Source of the DNA: Globodera rostochiensis
Taxonomy: Eukaryota; Nematoda; Chromadorea; Rhabditida; Heteroderidae
DNA length: 64,000 nucleotides
Reading direction: 5' to 3'
NCBI GenBank assembly: GCA_018350325.1
Contig: JAEVLN010000007.1
Coordinates: 1,517,109 to 1,581,108, forward strand
Shown: one piece after another, positions 19,901 to 31,660 of the stretch
Numbering within the stretch: the stretch's first letter is position 1
How the letters are laid out: each line of letters begins with the position of its first letter
Notes under the pieces: model-generated
Seen by the model: the letters and a program-made list of their open reading frames with translations, nothing else
Databases searched by the model: none
Told to the model about the DNA's origin: nothing
Program-made: the position numbers and the translations under genes

Positions 19901-22836
19901 TTATTGGGCATAAAGTTCCTTCACATTTTGAAGCGTTTTTCCAAATGTTTTGGCCAAAGTTAGTGCCTGTTCTGTGAGTTGCATGAGCGGCATTTTCAAA
20001 TAATATTCTTCAATTCCTCCCCAAACGCCCCTAAAGCTTTTCCATATTTCGTCAAATTCAAATTGAAAATCTTTTAATATAATTTCTTCTGAAGTGATTT
20101 CTTTTGTTTCCATTTGCTTAGGCTTCAATTGGTTGCAAGATTCCTCGATTTGTTCCCACAATTCAGGCCCAATATAATTCATTTTATATTTCTCGATTCT
20201 TGACGATAATTCATTTATTTTTAAAATTTTAGTTTTGATTTTGGATTTTAGCATTTCAACTTTTTTGCCAAGTTGTTTAATTGTGCAGATTATTGCAACG
20301 GTTTTTTGATACTCTTTTTTACCAATGCTTTTGGGATTCTTTTTCAAAAATTCAATTTCTTTTTCCAATTGTTTAGTATTTATATCTTTTTTTGCTATCT
20401 CCAAATTAGCCTCTTCTTCCGGAATTGCTTTTTCCACAAGTTTTTTCATTTGATCAAACAATGACCCCAAATTAAACTCTTTCCCTATCAATGCCTCAAT
20501 TATGCTAATTGACTCTCGATTTGTTTTCTCCGATGTAAAATCTTTTATTTTAAGCAACATAAATTCTGCATTTTTTTTTAAATATGACGCTTCCGTAAGC
20601 TGCCAACCCTCCGAATGGTACTGGAAAATATTGTCGAGCCAATAAAACAACAAATCATCAGCTCTGTCATAAACATCTTAAAAAATTGTTTTAATTTAAT
20701 GTTTTCGGGCATTGTTTACACACTTACCCTTCCGCTGGTTGAACTCGAAATTTATTGCCAGTTCATAGTGCACATTATTCAACAATATAATTTTTTCTTC
20801 TTCATTTTTACTAAAAATATAAACAATTATTGCTTAAATTAGTCAAATAAATTATTATATATAAAAGAAAACTTGCAATTTTTTGCAGCTTTTCTCAACA
20901 TCCTTTTGAACATATTCTTGAATTTCTTTGTCTTCCGAATCCAAGTGCAATTTCGGGTCAATCCCTTTTTTAATCTTTATTTTCATGAGACTTTCCGAAA
21001 TGTTTTGGAAAAACATTGCATATGCACATTTATTTTTTTTCCCCCAATCATAGATAAATACTGAATTTATTTGGTCAAACAAATCTGCGAAAATTTGCAG
21101 TATTTTCTTTTGCGAAATTCTGATTTCTCTGTACCCCTGATTGAATATTGCTCTTAGGAATTTCGTTGACTCGTATATTGAAAATTTCTGTTCATTTAAC
21201 TGCTTCAGAATTTTGTAATTTTCTAAAGATGAAAAAAATTTGAATAAATTATTTTTCAATAAAAAATTTTTATTAACAAGAGACCGAAGTATTTTACCTT
21301 GAGAGAGTTTAATAAAGTGTTGTTCTTTGTTGTCTTCATTTTTGGATTTGTCGTATTTGTATTGTTTGTATATTGCAACTCCAAAAATTGGCTTTTGGCT
21401 TTCTTCTGTTTTCATCTCAATTATTTCAATCCAATAATCAAAAATACTAAAAAAGGAAAATTTAATTAAATTGCTTTAAAAAATAAATCTCTTTAATTTA
21501 AAATTCTGTAATCAGTAGGGCTTGGATTATATGCATTTTGCATTTTTTTTTCTCATATGCTTTGAAGAATACGGCTTAAAAATAGCCTTTTCGCGTTGGT
21601 TTGAGCTTTTTTGGTCAAGTTTAAAATTGCATATTTTTTATATTTTGGGGGTTCGTGTATATTTTTTGCATATTTTGCATATTTCGAGCATATTTGGGGC
21701 ATTTTTGACCAAAAATTCAAGAAAATGCACCCAAAATCATGGTTTTTGGCAGTTTTTGGAAAATAATTCATCTTTAACTATGGACTTTTAGTCATTTTTG
21801 AAAAGAAGGCCTAAAAATTTGAACTTTCGCGTAAAAAAATAAATGTAAAAAATGTCGGCGCTGAGATGGCCAAATGGTGATGAGCTGGCCAAACATGTCT
21901 GGGAAATCCGCATTGTTGCGTAAAATTCCGGATGCATATTTTGGACTTTTTTTGGAGCATATATATATGCGCATATTTGACCATTTTTGGTGCATATCGA
22001 TCCTAGCCCTAGTAATCACCTTAATTCCGATTCTTCAAAGCATTTCGGCACGGCAAGAAATGCTTTAATTTTGTCTTTCGAATGTTCTTCTTTTTCTTTA
22101 AGCGTTCCGTCAATATTTTTTCCGTGTACGAGCGCCTCCAGTCTTGCCGCAAGAGAAAATAATAAATTGAATAATTGTTCCTCCGAAAATTTCACAGAAA
22201 GTTCATTTACCAAATCTTTCACCTTTTTAAACGATTTTTCGTCAAAAATCGTTTTGATAATGTTTACTTCTTTGGACGATAATTTCAAAGAATCGTCAAT
22301 TTTTGATGGCATTTTTGCGGATGATTTTGGCACTCGTGCTTTTAGCAAATTTCGCAACTTTTTGCCAAAACCCGCTTTGATAGTGTATAATTGATCGCCC
22401 GTTTCTGATGGCATTTTTGCGGATGGTGGCTCAAGTGCTTTTAGCAAATTTCGCACATTTTTATCCGGGTTTTCCAACAAAATTTCTTTGATAGCCTTTA
22501 TAAAATCAGGTTTTTTGGACTTTTTACACTCAAATTCGCCATTTTCTTTTTTTCTGACTATTTCAAGAGTTGCAAATTTATGCAATTCTTTCAAAAATGC
22601 GTTGGTGCCATTCAAGTCGAGTTCCAGCACTTTTTCAGCGTCATTGAATTCTCCCACAAAATGTTCACCAATCGTTGCCATCAAATCGTAGAATTTGTCA
22701 TTGTCATTCCGCTTAATTAAATTAAAATTCATTTTATATTTTTGAAAATTACCTGGGCTTCTAAGGTGGTTGATGAAAGCATCAGAATGAAGACAACGGC
22801 CATTTTGGCCAAATAAAAAAATCTTAGGGCGTTCAT
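19901..22836 (-). CDS. Secreted-family copy D, intact six-exon gene
   Basis: Exons: 22836-22753, 22711-22020, 21446-21298, 21222-20877, 20810-20728, 20676-19901. All phases agree, giving about 709 residues. Exon 1 is a signal peptide (M-N-A-L-R-F-F-Y-L-A-K-M-A-V-V-F-I-L-M-L, then S-S-T-T-L-E-A-Q). Exon 2 has a conserved start (G-E-H-F, E-F-N-D-A-E-K-V-L-E-L-D-L-N-G), a variable centre with S-A-K-M-P-S repeats, and a conserved end (L-E-A-L-V-H-G-K-N-I-D-G-T-L-K). Exon 6 is Lys/Glu-rich and helical (probably coiled coil), then has F-R-G-V-W-G-G-I-E-E-Y-Y-L and L-A-K-T-F-G-K. Intron 4 must use the GC donor GCAAGT, and intron 2 carries a transposon. No transmembrane segment follows the signal peptide, so it is likely a secreted protein. 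I recognise no known domain. Confidence 0.8.
21516..22011. mobile_element. hAT-like element at the intron 2 donor of copy D
   Basis: Ends TAGGGCTTGGATTATATGC and (inverted) TAGGGCTAGGATCGATATGC, flanked by GTAATCAG (21508-21515) and GTAATCAC (22012-22019). The right duplication contains the splice donor of intron 2 on the minus strand (AAG|GTGATTAC). The interior is rich in GCATATTTTGCATAT. Related sequence lies around 50800-51240. Confidence 0.8.
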
Positions 22837-24390
22837 CAAAGACTTAACTTTTAAGTGCCCGTCCTTTTTGCAATAAATCTTGGAAAGTAATATGATTTTG
22901 CTAATAAATTTAATTAGAATTTTCGCAAAATAAAAGCATTGTGCTTCGGAATTTAAGAAAAACATTAATCTAGGTAAGCGTGACGGATGTCAGGCGGTGT
23001 CGCAGGCACCGCCGGGAAATTGAAACAAAATTCAGAAAAATGTGATAAAATTTCCAAAAATTCATTTTTACACGCATTTAAATTAAAAAATATCTCTATT
23101 AAAATGTTCTTTAATAGGGAAACCATGTGACTAGAAGTAGAAGATCGGTAAATAAGTGCTTGCACTCAATGGGATTCGAACACAACTGAACATTTGACTT
23201 GCCAAACAGAAACAGCACCACAGGGTTCGGGGAGATCTTGGCAAGAAACATTTAATTTTTTTAGTTACGAATAGTGACGTTAAAACAACGAAATTTTCTA
23301 CTAAAAACATTTTTTTCGTTCATAACTCGTCAAAACAAAGCTGCAGAAAAAATAGTTAAATAACTAAAAATCCCCACCCTATTGATTATATTGCTAAATT
23401 TTGGCATTCCCACAATCCATTTTATTTATTCGTTTAGATTTATAAAATCCCGGATCTGGATTTTCGGCCGATTCTGAATCTAAAACCCGAATTCGAATAT
23501 TTAAACAATTCAATTTTTTCAAAGTCAACTTATTGTAGTATCTTGTTCGGGGTTCGGAATCGGCCGAAACAGAGATCAGATATGGATTATACGCCCCCCG
23601 AATACCCCTAGAAACACCTAACAAAAAATTATTTTTTAAATGGAAGAATAAGTGGAAAGAATCCTACTGATCAGAAAATTTGGATTCCGATAAAAACTCA
23701 AAAAATTGCACTGAGTCACTAGATAAAGGTATTTATATAATCTATTTTGAATTTTTTTATACTTAGCATAGGTAATTAAAATTCAAAATTTATTTAATAG
23801 CAAATGAGAAAAATAATTTTACTAATACCTTTTTACGTTAAAGATTAAAATTATATAATATGAAAAAATTCTTCAATTCCAGCCCTTAAATTGGAATATT
23901 TTTGCCCTAAATCACATGTCTCTGTTTCAACACTGGCGAAAAGAAAAAATCTTTCCCATTGTTTTACTTTACGTTTATTGATTATATTGCTAAATTTTGG
24001 CATTCCCACAATTCCATCCATTTTATTATTCCGTTAGATTTATAAAATCCCGGACCTGGATTTTGGAAATGACCTTGATCTTGATTTACCTGGATTAAAA
24101 TCATGGTTTCTAGGATAAATCGGAAAAATGTGTTTCTAGGCGTATTCATCATAAAAATGAAAAACACAAGAATTTTTAAAATAAGAATGAATCACTAGCT
24201 TTAAAAATTTCTAAATTTAAACGGTATTAGTGACGATGGTCACCACCAGCACATAAATTTTTTTTCCAAAATCGGTAAAAAGGTGTTTTTTCTAGGGGTA
24301 TGAGTAGATCCATATCTGATCTCTGTTTCGGTCGATTCTAAATCTAAACTCGAATTCAAATATTTAAAATTCAATTTTTTTTAAGTCGAC
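22837..24390. other. Gene-free repeat interval
   Basis: 22975-23030 holds the recurrent GC-rich palindromic module (GGCGGTGTCGCAGGCACCGCC). 23155-23185 is tRNA-like (GGGATTCGAACAC). 23355-23620 duplicates 11466-11730. 23815-23930 carries blocks of the family upstream module (CAGCCCTTAAATTGGAATAT). No coding exon is supported. Confidence 0.45.
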
Positions 24391-25580
24391 TTATTGCAGT
24401 GTCGAGTTTGCCTCGTACACACCGCATGGAGAAGTCCTTAGTCCGGGAGTCTTCAGCGATGGAAGACGTTTCCCGGTTCCGTGAGGGTGATCTCCTTCTA
24501 CTCCGTGCAGGCGGCACAAATTGGGCGTGAAAACTCTGCACGGGCTCGATCGGTTGGCGCTGTCGGCGACGGCAGACAACATGCAAGCCCACGAGAGCGA
24601 CTTGGGTGTGGTCGTCACGACGGTTTCCCAGCGGCAAACGAATCAGCGGAGCACACGGAAGAGTCGGGTAAACGCATTTTGGGGGGATCCGGCCTGGGTC
24701 AATGTGTCCCTCAGCCTGGGAAAGCACGGGATAGTCGTGATCGGGAATTTAATGAAATTAACAAAGCAAAATATAGGACCGTTTCCTTTAAAAGGCATTG
24801 GAAGGCATGTTGTCACCACGGCGTCATTCATTCGGGCTTCCACGGACGGACAGTCGCATTACAGCCGGGAAATATTGTTTGATAGATACGGAAGTGTTCA
24901 GAAGGACTTCCGCTTCCACGCGGAGTGAAATTCGGTCAAAGCCAATCGCGAGAAGCACACACCACTGCAGCACTTCCGACAATCCCCCAATTCTTTCCCC
25001 CTCTCCCCTTCCCCAGCCGTGATCAATGGCCGACACCTTCGGCGAGTTCGAAGACACGGAGCAGTCCCTCAACCTCCGGAGTGAGTACACAGAGCAGCGC
25101 AAGGATGCAACAACCAGCGGCGAGATCCTGGATTTGCGATCAGCTCATGCCACTGGGCAATGCCGCGGGGCGAGGAAACGATGAGACGGACCGGAGTGGT
25201 GTTCGAGACGAACTTGATGGAAGGGCGGACGTGTGAAGCCGAACCAATTGGACCCCAGCAGCCTGTTGTCCGCGCCCCCCCCCCCGTGATCACCGGACGT
25301 CTATTTAAGCGATCAGCCCCCAACAATCGGAAGGAATTCCCACCCATCACTTGTGTGCCTTTTCTTTCTGCTGCGGACGATCGATCCATCCATCCATTTT
25401 CCTCACCGCCTATGAACGTTCCACCAGAGCTCTACGAGGCTTGGAGTTCGGGAGGGGAGGTCAAACGCCCAGGGCCCAGGCGGCTTGTCCCCAAATGCCA
25501 TAGTCCCCCCTCCGACCCCCAATGTCCATTCCCCCTGTCCCTCCTCCCCTCAGTTATGGCGCCCGGGCGCTTCACTTAAT
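24390..25580. repeat. GC-rich duplicated segment, copy 2 (longer)
   Basis: 24985-25520 matches 12295-12835. Here the block extends further left to about 24400. The plus strand has an open stretch 24521-24928 starting M-G-V-K-T-L-H-G-L-D-R-L-A-L-S-A-T-A-D-N, and another from 25160 (M-R-R-T-G-V-V-F-E-T-N-L-M-E-G-R), in different frames with breaks between. Codon composition is far more GC-rich than any intact gene in the window. Likely a decayed gene or element fragment of outside origin; the product is not recognised. Confidence 0.5.
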
Positions 25581-25594
25581 CTTTGCATTTTTTA

Positions 25595-25890
25595 TTCTAT
25601 AATAAATATTTAAAATTTATTTAATAGCAAATGAAAAAAATAATTTTACTAATACCTTTTTACGTTAAAGATAAAATTATATAATATGAAAAAATCTTCA
25701 AATTGGAATATTTTTGCACTAAATCACATGTCTCTGTTTCCACATTGACGAAAAGAAAAAATCTTTCCCATTGTTTTACTTTACGTTTATTGATTATATT
25801 GCTAAATTTTGGCATTCCCACAATTCCATCCATTTTATTCATTCGGTAAGATTTAGAAAATATTAAGAATTTAATTTTCACTTCAATGTC
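25595..25890. other. Orphan flank repeat
   Basis: Repeats the order seen at 23770-24050: TTTTTACGTTAAAGAT, AATATGAAAAAATCTTC, AAATTGGAATATTTTTGC, AAATCACATGTCTCTGTTTC. This is family upstream-module material without a gene. Confidence 0.5.
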
Positions 25891-25894
25891 AAAA

Positions 25895-26405
25895 TTAACT
25901 GGTGGTGACCATCGCCACTAATACGGTTTAAATTTACAAAATTTTTAGAGCTATTGACCTGCGTACTGGTTTTTCAAGAAAACATGACAAATTTAAATTG
26001 CATTTTTCGACCCTTCACTGTGTGGTCGGGCAAAAAAGGCCGAAAATTTTCAAGAGTAAATCGAGCGTGCTCTACACTATAGACATGGTTTAAAGTGATC
26101 AGAGTCCTCAAAGTAAGGGATGTTCCCTTCGTTGGTCTAACAACTCAGAATTTTGCCATTTTCACTTAAACAATGTTTATGTATTTTGGCTCAGCTTTAA
26201 ACGCTGATTCTGACAAAAAAAAATTTGTTCGAATGGACCAAAACTGGCGGGGTAAGGTGGGGTAGTTTGTTGAGCTGAACGGGAATTTCGAGCTCTTTTG
26301 TCCATTCAGACAAAGTGTCAACACCTTTTAGACAAAGTGCCTAAAGCTGCTAGCCTGCTGTAAAAGGCGAGCGAGAGAGGCTAAGGGGACTTTTGATTAG
26401 AGAGA
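25895..26405. repeat. Dispersed ~520-bp repeat, copy 2
   Basis: Near-identical in order to 13030-13560, and closest to 48040-48415, with which it shares GATCAGAGTCCTCA and GCGGGGTAAGGTGGGG. Non-coding. Confidence 0.85.
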
Positions 26406-26737
26406 CTGTTTTATATACATTAAAAAATTCGAAGTTTTTCAGATTTTTCATGATATTTCGGTCCTAAAAATGAATTGGACGGTTCCGCAAACCATAAAAG
26501 TAAATGTCGGTAGATATTTGCCTAATTCAAATACAAACTCAATTTTTATTTGTTGCATTTTACATCATTTTTCTTGGGTTTTGCAAAGTTTTTTTGGATA
26601 TAAGCCATAAAATGCATACACCTTAAATAATTATACAAACTAATAACATAAATAATAAAAGCATATAAATTCCGAAAAATAAAATCAAAATCCCGGACGT
26701 TAGAAAGGTAAATAAAAATCCCCACGTATGATCACAT

Positions 26738-29700
26738 TCAGACAACATTCGATTCGTCTGGGCATAGTTCCTTCACATTTTCAAGCATTTTCCCAAATGT
26801 TTTTGCCAAAGTTCGTGCCTGTTCAGTGAGCTTCATGAGCGGTAAACTCAAATAATATTCTTCAATTCCTTCCCAAACCCCATTAAAGCTATGCCATATA
26901 TTTTTAAATTCAAATTTAAGATGTTTTAATAATTCTTCTTCGGAAACGATCTCTTCCATTTCAATTTGCTCAATTTTGCAAAATTCCTTTGTTTGTTTCC
27001 ACAATTCAGGTCCAAAATTTTCCATTTCATTGTTCTGAATTTTTGACGATAATTCATTTAGTTGTTCTTTAATTTCAATAGTTTTCATTTTGGATTTTAG
27101 CATTTTAACTTTTTCGCCATGTTGTTTAATTGAGCAAATTATTGCAACAGCTTTTTGGTACTTTTCTTCAGCAACGCTTTTGGGATTGTTTTTCAAAAAT
27201 TCAATTTCATTTCCAATTGTTTTGTATTTTTTATTTTTTTTTGCTTCCCATAACTTAGCCTCTTCTTCCGGAATTGTCTCATCCACCAATGTTTTTATTT
27301 GATCAAACAATGACAGCAAATTAAACTGCTTAATGTGCTCTTTCCCTATTAAAGCCTCAATTATGCTTATTGTGTCTCGATTTTTTTTAAATGTAAACCC
27401 TGCTAATTTGTACACCATATACAACAAATCATCAACTCTGTCATGAACATCTTAAAATTGTTTTTTATGTTTAGGGCATTGTATACACCAGGGATGGGCA
27501 AAATTTTGGGTTTCGGAATTTCGGGTTTTTTAGCCGTTTCGGATTTAAGTAAAATTTCGGATTTTACACCCCTAAAAATGGGATTTTTGAGATATGAGAC
27601 AGTTTGGTGTTGGTATAGTGGTGAGTGGTGGAACAGTTGAACTTTGGGTGTGGGATCAGGTCCCCGACTGTTGACCAATTTTCTAAACAAAATGTTAAAT
27701 TTTAAAAAAATTATCAAAAATTTACCGCAAAGTGCGTTAATTATACTAACTTGCTTAGATAGTCAAGAGCGACTCAACATTTTTCCAGATTCGTAATTAG
27801 CTCGACGAGAGGAGTTGAAGGAAAAATTATTGCATATTGTAGTGAAGCACAAATAACATAGAAACCCCCTTTTTTTATCAGAAATGCAAAATGTCCTTGA
27901 AAAAATTTCGGGTTTCGGATATTTTTGCGTTTTCGGATTTCGGATTTTAAATCGTTTCGAATTTTTGGGGTTTCGGATCATTTCGGGTTTTATTTTCCAA
28001 TTTTGCCCATCCCTGGTATACACTTACCCTTCCGATGGTTGAACTCGAAATTTATTGCCAGTTCATAGTGCACATTATTCAAAAATATAAATTTTGCTTC
28101 TTCATTATCACTAAAAATTAATCAAATTTGCTTAAATTAGTCAAATAAATTATTATATATACATAAAAAGAAAACTTGCAATTTTTTGCAGTTTTCCTCA
28201 AAATCCTTTTGAATTTCATTCCGAATTTCTTTGTCTTGCGACTCCAAGTGCAATTCCGGGTCAATCCCTTTATCACTCATCATTTTCATGAGACTTTCCG
28301 AAACATTTTGGAAAAGCATTGCATATTCACGTTTATCTTTTTTGTCAAATTTATTTATTTTCCAATTAAAGTAAAAGGTCGCATTTATTTGATTTAACAA
28401 ATCCTCGAAAATTTGCGGTTTTTTCCCGATCGGAATATATCTTATTGGTCTATACCTCCAATTGAATGCTGCTCTTAGAAGATTTGATGACTCGTAAATT
28501 GAGAATTTTTGATCATTTAATTGCGTCAGAATTTTGTAATTTGCTAAATTTGATTTTAAAAATTATTTTTATTTTATTTGAATCAATTATTTTAATTTAA
28601 CAATAAATCAAAGTATTTCACCTCGAGAGAGTTCAAAAGCTTCTTCTATCTTGTTACCCAATTTGCCGTATTTTTCTTTGTATATTGCAACTCCGTAAAT
28701 TGGTTTTTGGCTTTTTTGAGTTTTTATCTCAATTATTTTAATCCAAAAATCAAAAATGCTAAAAAAGGAGAATTTAATTAAAATGGGTAAATATCGTTCA
28801 TACGGTCCAGACTCAAAATCGAACAAAATATATATCAATCGACTCCTCTCGGTCTGCAATGTAAGAATCCGGAAAAAAATTTGCGCAACCATTTCCCGAA
28901 GAGTTACAGACCCGGGACTGAAGTGTCTTTTGACTGGGGACTCAGTTAGCCACTGATTAAAAAATGGAAAAAAATCACTCATATAGGCTTTCAAAATTAC
29001 GATTTGTCGGTAGAAAATAACAACTGTGCACAGGACCCCGGCAAGGGTAGGGAATTAAGGGGTAGTCAAAAGTAGAGACCGGAAACTTGGACCCAAAAAA
29101 TTTTTTCGTCCAATTTTTTGTACAAAAAACCCAAAAAAATTTTTGGGTTTTGGGTTTTGGGCCCGGACTCTAGTCAGAAGGTGTGTTAATAGATTAACTT
29201 AGCCGTTGATGAATAGAGCTTTTCACACACCCACCCTTTGATTTCCCCATGCGCCCACTAGGTACCCTTTCAGTAATGATACTGAAGTGTCCATTTTACA
29301 ATTTTTTCATTAATTTTCTAAATTTTAAACCGGTTCAAAACCGCTTTAAATTCTCAAATTTATTTTCTACCGACAAGTTTGTAACTTTAAAAGCCTATAT
29401 AAGTGATTTTTTCCTTTTTTAATCAGTGGACAACTGAATCCCTGTAAAAGACACTTCAGTCCCGGGTCTGTAACTCTTCGGGCAATGGTTGCCGCAAAAA
29501 TTTTTTTCCGGATTCTTACATTGCAAACCGGATTGTTTCGTTCGATTTTGAGTCTGGACCGTATGAACGATATTCTCCTTAAAATGTTTAAAAAATATTA
29601 AATAAATCTTTTTATTAAATTCTCAAATTACTTTAATTCCGAGTCTGCAAGAAAGCCAGAATGAATGAGGCATTTCGGCACGGCAAGATATGTTTGAATT

Positions 29701-30504
29701 TTGTCCTTTGGATTTTCTTCTTTTTCTTTAAGCGTTCCGTCAATATTTTTTCCGTGTACGAGCGCCTCCAGTCTTGCCGCAAGAGAAAATAATAAATTAA
29801 ATAAATGTTCCCCAGATAATTTCACAGAATTAGCACTTCTTGGTGGTATTAGATCAAGTTCCGATGGTATTTGATCAGATTTTTTTGGCACAATAAGTTC
29901 ATTTAGCAAATCTTCCACCTTTTTAAACGATGTTTCGAACAAAAGCGTTTTGATAGTGTATAATTCATTCTCCGATAATTTCAAAGGCTCGGATTGTTTT
30001 GGCATAATAATTGCTTTTAGGAAATTTTCCATTTTTTCATACAATTTTTTGCCAATGTGCACTTCATTGCCCGCCGAAGATTTCTCTAGAAATGCTTTTA
30101 GAAAATTTCGTACATTTTTATCCGATTTTTTGCTCAAAATCGTTTTGATGGCCTTTATAAAATCAGGTTTTTTGTACTTTTTACACTCAAATTCGCCATT
30201 TTCATTTTTTCTGACTATTTTATGAGTTGCAAATGAGTGCAATTCTTCCAAAAATGAGTTGGTGCCATTCAAGTCGAGTTCCAGCGCTTTCTCGGTGTCA
30301 TTGAATTCTCCGCCAAAAAATTCTCCAATCGTCGTCATCAGATCGAAGAATTTGTCTTTTTCATTCCGCTTAATTAATTAAAATTAAAAGTCATTTAATA
30401 TTTTCCATAATTACCTGGTTAGCTTCCAACGTGGCTGATGAAAGCATCAGAATGAAGAAGACGATGGCTATTTTGGCCGAATAAAAACAGCACAGGTTGT
30501 TCAT
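26738..30504 (-). CDS. Secreted-family copy E, intact six-exon gene
   Basis: Exons: 30504-30415, 30368-29632, 28758-28622, 28543-28180, 28110-28028, 27450-26738. Phases agree, giving about 707 residues. The signal peptide is M-N-N-L-C-C-F-Y-S-A-K-I-A-I-V-F-F-I-L-M and then L-S-S-A-T-L-E-A-N-Q. Exon 2 is the longest of the family (737 nt), with D-Q-I-P-S-E-L-D-L-I-P in the variable part. Exon 6 is shorter at its start than in C and D: the S-Y-L-K-K-N-A stretch is replaced by Y-M-V-Y-K-L-A-G-F-T. Intron 2 carries the same nested transposon as copy C, intron 5 has its own 527-bp insert, and intron 4 uses the GC donor. Probably functional and secreted; its role is unknown. Confidence 0.8.
27489..28015. 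mobile_element. hAT-like MITE in intron 5 of copy E
   Basis: Ends CAGGGATGGGCAAAATT and AATTTTGCCCATCCCTG with the perfect duplication GTATACAC (27481-27488, 28016-28023). The interior is GGGTTTCGGATTTCGG-type sequence. The insertion lies 3 bp from the intron 5 donor and leaves it intact. Confidence 0.9.
28786..29578. mobile_element. hAT-like element in intron 2 of copy E
   Basis: Same family, same intron position and same duplication TTAAAATG (28778-28785, 29579-29586) as 15863-16795 in copy C, but about 140 bp shorter by internal deletion. It contains the nested small element at 29073-29172. Confidence 0.85.
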
Positions 30505-30744
30505 CAAAGCAAATCTTAAGATTAAAATAAGTAAAAATATTTAAATCAAATGGTCAAATTGCTAGGGGTTCTAAATTTGTTTTTAAATATTGCAGAAAAA
30601 ATGGAAAATAATTCTGTTTCGGATATATTAATTTTCAAACATTTTTTAATTAAAATTCGGGCAAAAAAACAAAATGAATTTTGATTTAATCGAAAAATAA
30701 TTTTACTACAATTTACCTTAAAGCTTAAATTATCAAATAAATAT

Positions 30745-30905
30745 GAAAAAAAATCTACAATTCAGCCCTTAAATTTGAATATTTTTGCCCAAAAAGATCA
30801 TTCGGTTCAATTTAGAAAGAAGAGGAAATAATAAATTTGACATTTACATTTCCTCCATTCAATCAATTTTGTTTATCCGGTTCAATTTAGAAAGATTCTA
30901 TGGAA
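30745..30905 (-). promoter_or_regulatory. Shared upstream module, copy E
   Basis: TTCAGCCCTTAAATTTGAAT, GATCATTCGGTTCAATTTAG, GAGGAAATAATAAATTTGAC and a second TCCGGTTCAATTTAGAAAG lie about 240-400 bp upstream of the copy E start, in the same order as for copies A-C. Confidence 0.5.
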
Positions 30906-30949
30906 ATATTTCACGATTTTTACTTTTATTGATTGATTGTTGACGCTTA

Positions 30950-31440
30950 TTTGATGACGACATTCCCAAAAAATTGGCCGAATTGTCGCCCACTGAACTC
31001 ATCGAATTTATTCTTAATGGAAAAATTGAAGCCAAAAGTTTAAAAGGTAAAAAGGTTTAATATAAAATAATATTTATTCTACAAAAATTATTTTTAATTT
31101 CAGAATCATTGACACACCCACCATTCCTTGTGGATAATTTTAAAATTTCACCAAATCTCGAGAAGCAAAATCGAGAATTACATCGCATTACAGCATCATT
31201 ACCAATTTTTTTTTTATATGATGAGGCTAATGCTAGTATTCCAGCAGTTTATGATGATGATAAATTGAAGTTTTTCTCCATTTTTTTGGCGGTTCGGCCG
31301 CCGAGAAAATTTTTGGAAATTTTAATGACTCTTGTTAAGAATTGGTCAAAAAATTGTAGTGCAAAACAAAAAGGTCCCCCCTCTTGTTTCTGGACTGCTG
31401 ATTTTATTGAGCCGAAATCTCCCAAAACACAATTATAAAT
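30950..31440 (+). pseudogene. Astacin-propeptide-like fragment and following unidentified ORF
   Basis: 30955-31045 reads D-D-I-P-K-K-L-A-E-L-S-P-T-E-L-I then E-F-I-L-N-G-K-I-E-A-K-S-L-K and a GTAAAAAGG donor. It is open, unlike the shifted copy at 17878. After TTTCAG (about 31103) the sequence matches copy C for only ~7 bp. It then continues as an unrelated open frame (L-T-H-P-P-F-L-V-D-N-F-K ... D-E-A-N-A-S-I-P-A-V-Y-D-D-D) that I do not recognise. A GC-rich insertion near 31285 follows. Best read as a chimeric remnant. Confidence 0.35.
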
Positions 31441-31660
31441 TTTGATTTAGCCAGAATTTCTGAAATAAACGAATTTTGTTAAAAAGTTAATATACAAAAT
31501 TTTGGTACCGAAAACCGAAAAAGTACCGACAATTTTTTTTCGGTACTTTTCGATACCGGTACCCAATTTTGTTTTATTATGATGAAGCTAATGCTAGTAT
31601 TCCAGCAGTTTATGTGAACATAAAAATTTATTAGATATTTTGTTTATGCATGATTTATTG

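Noticed and set aside
24521..24928. 136-codon frame as an intact gene
   Set aside because: It is flanked by frame breaks, has no splice-consistent continuation, and its composition is unlike that of the neighbouring genes. Reported as a GC-rich remnant instead.
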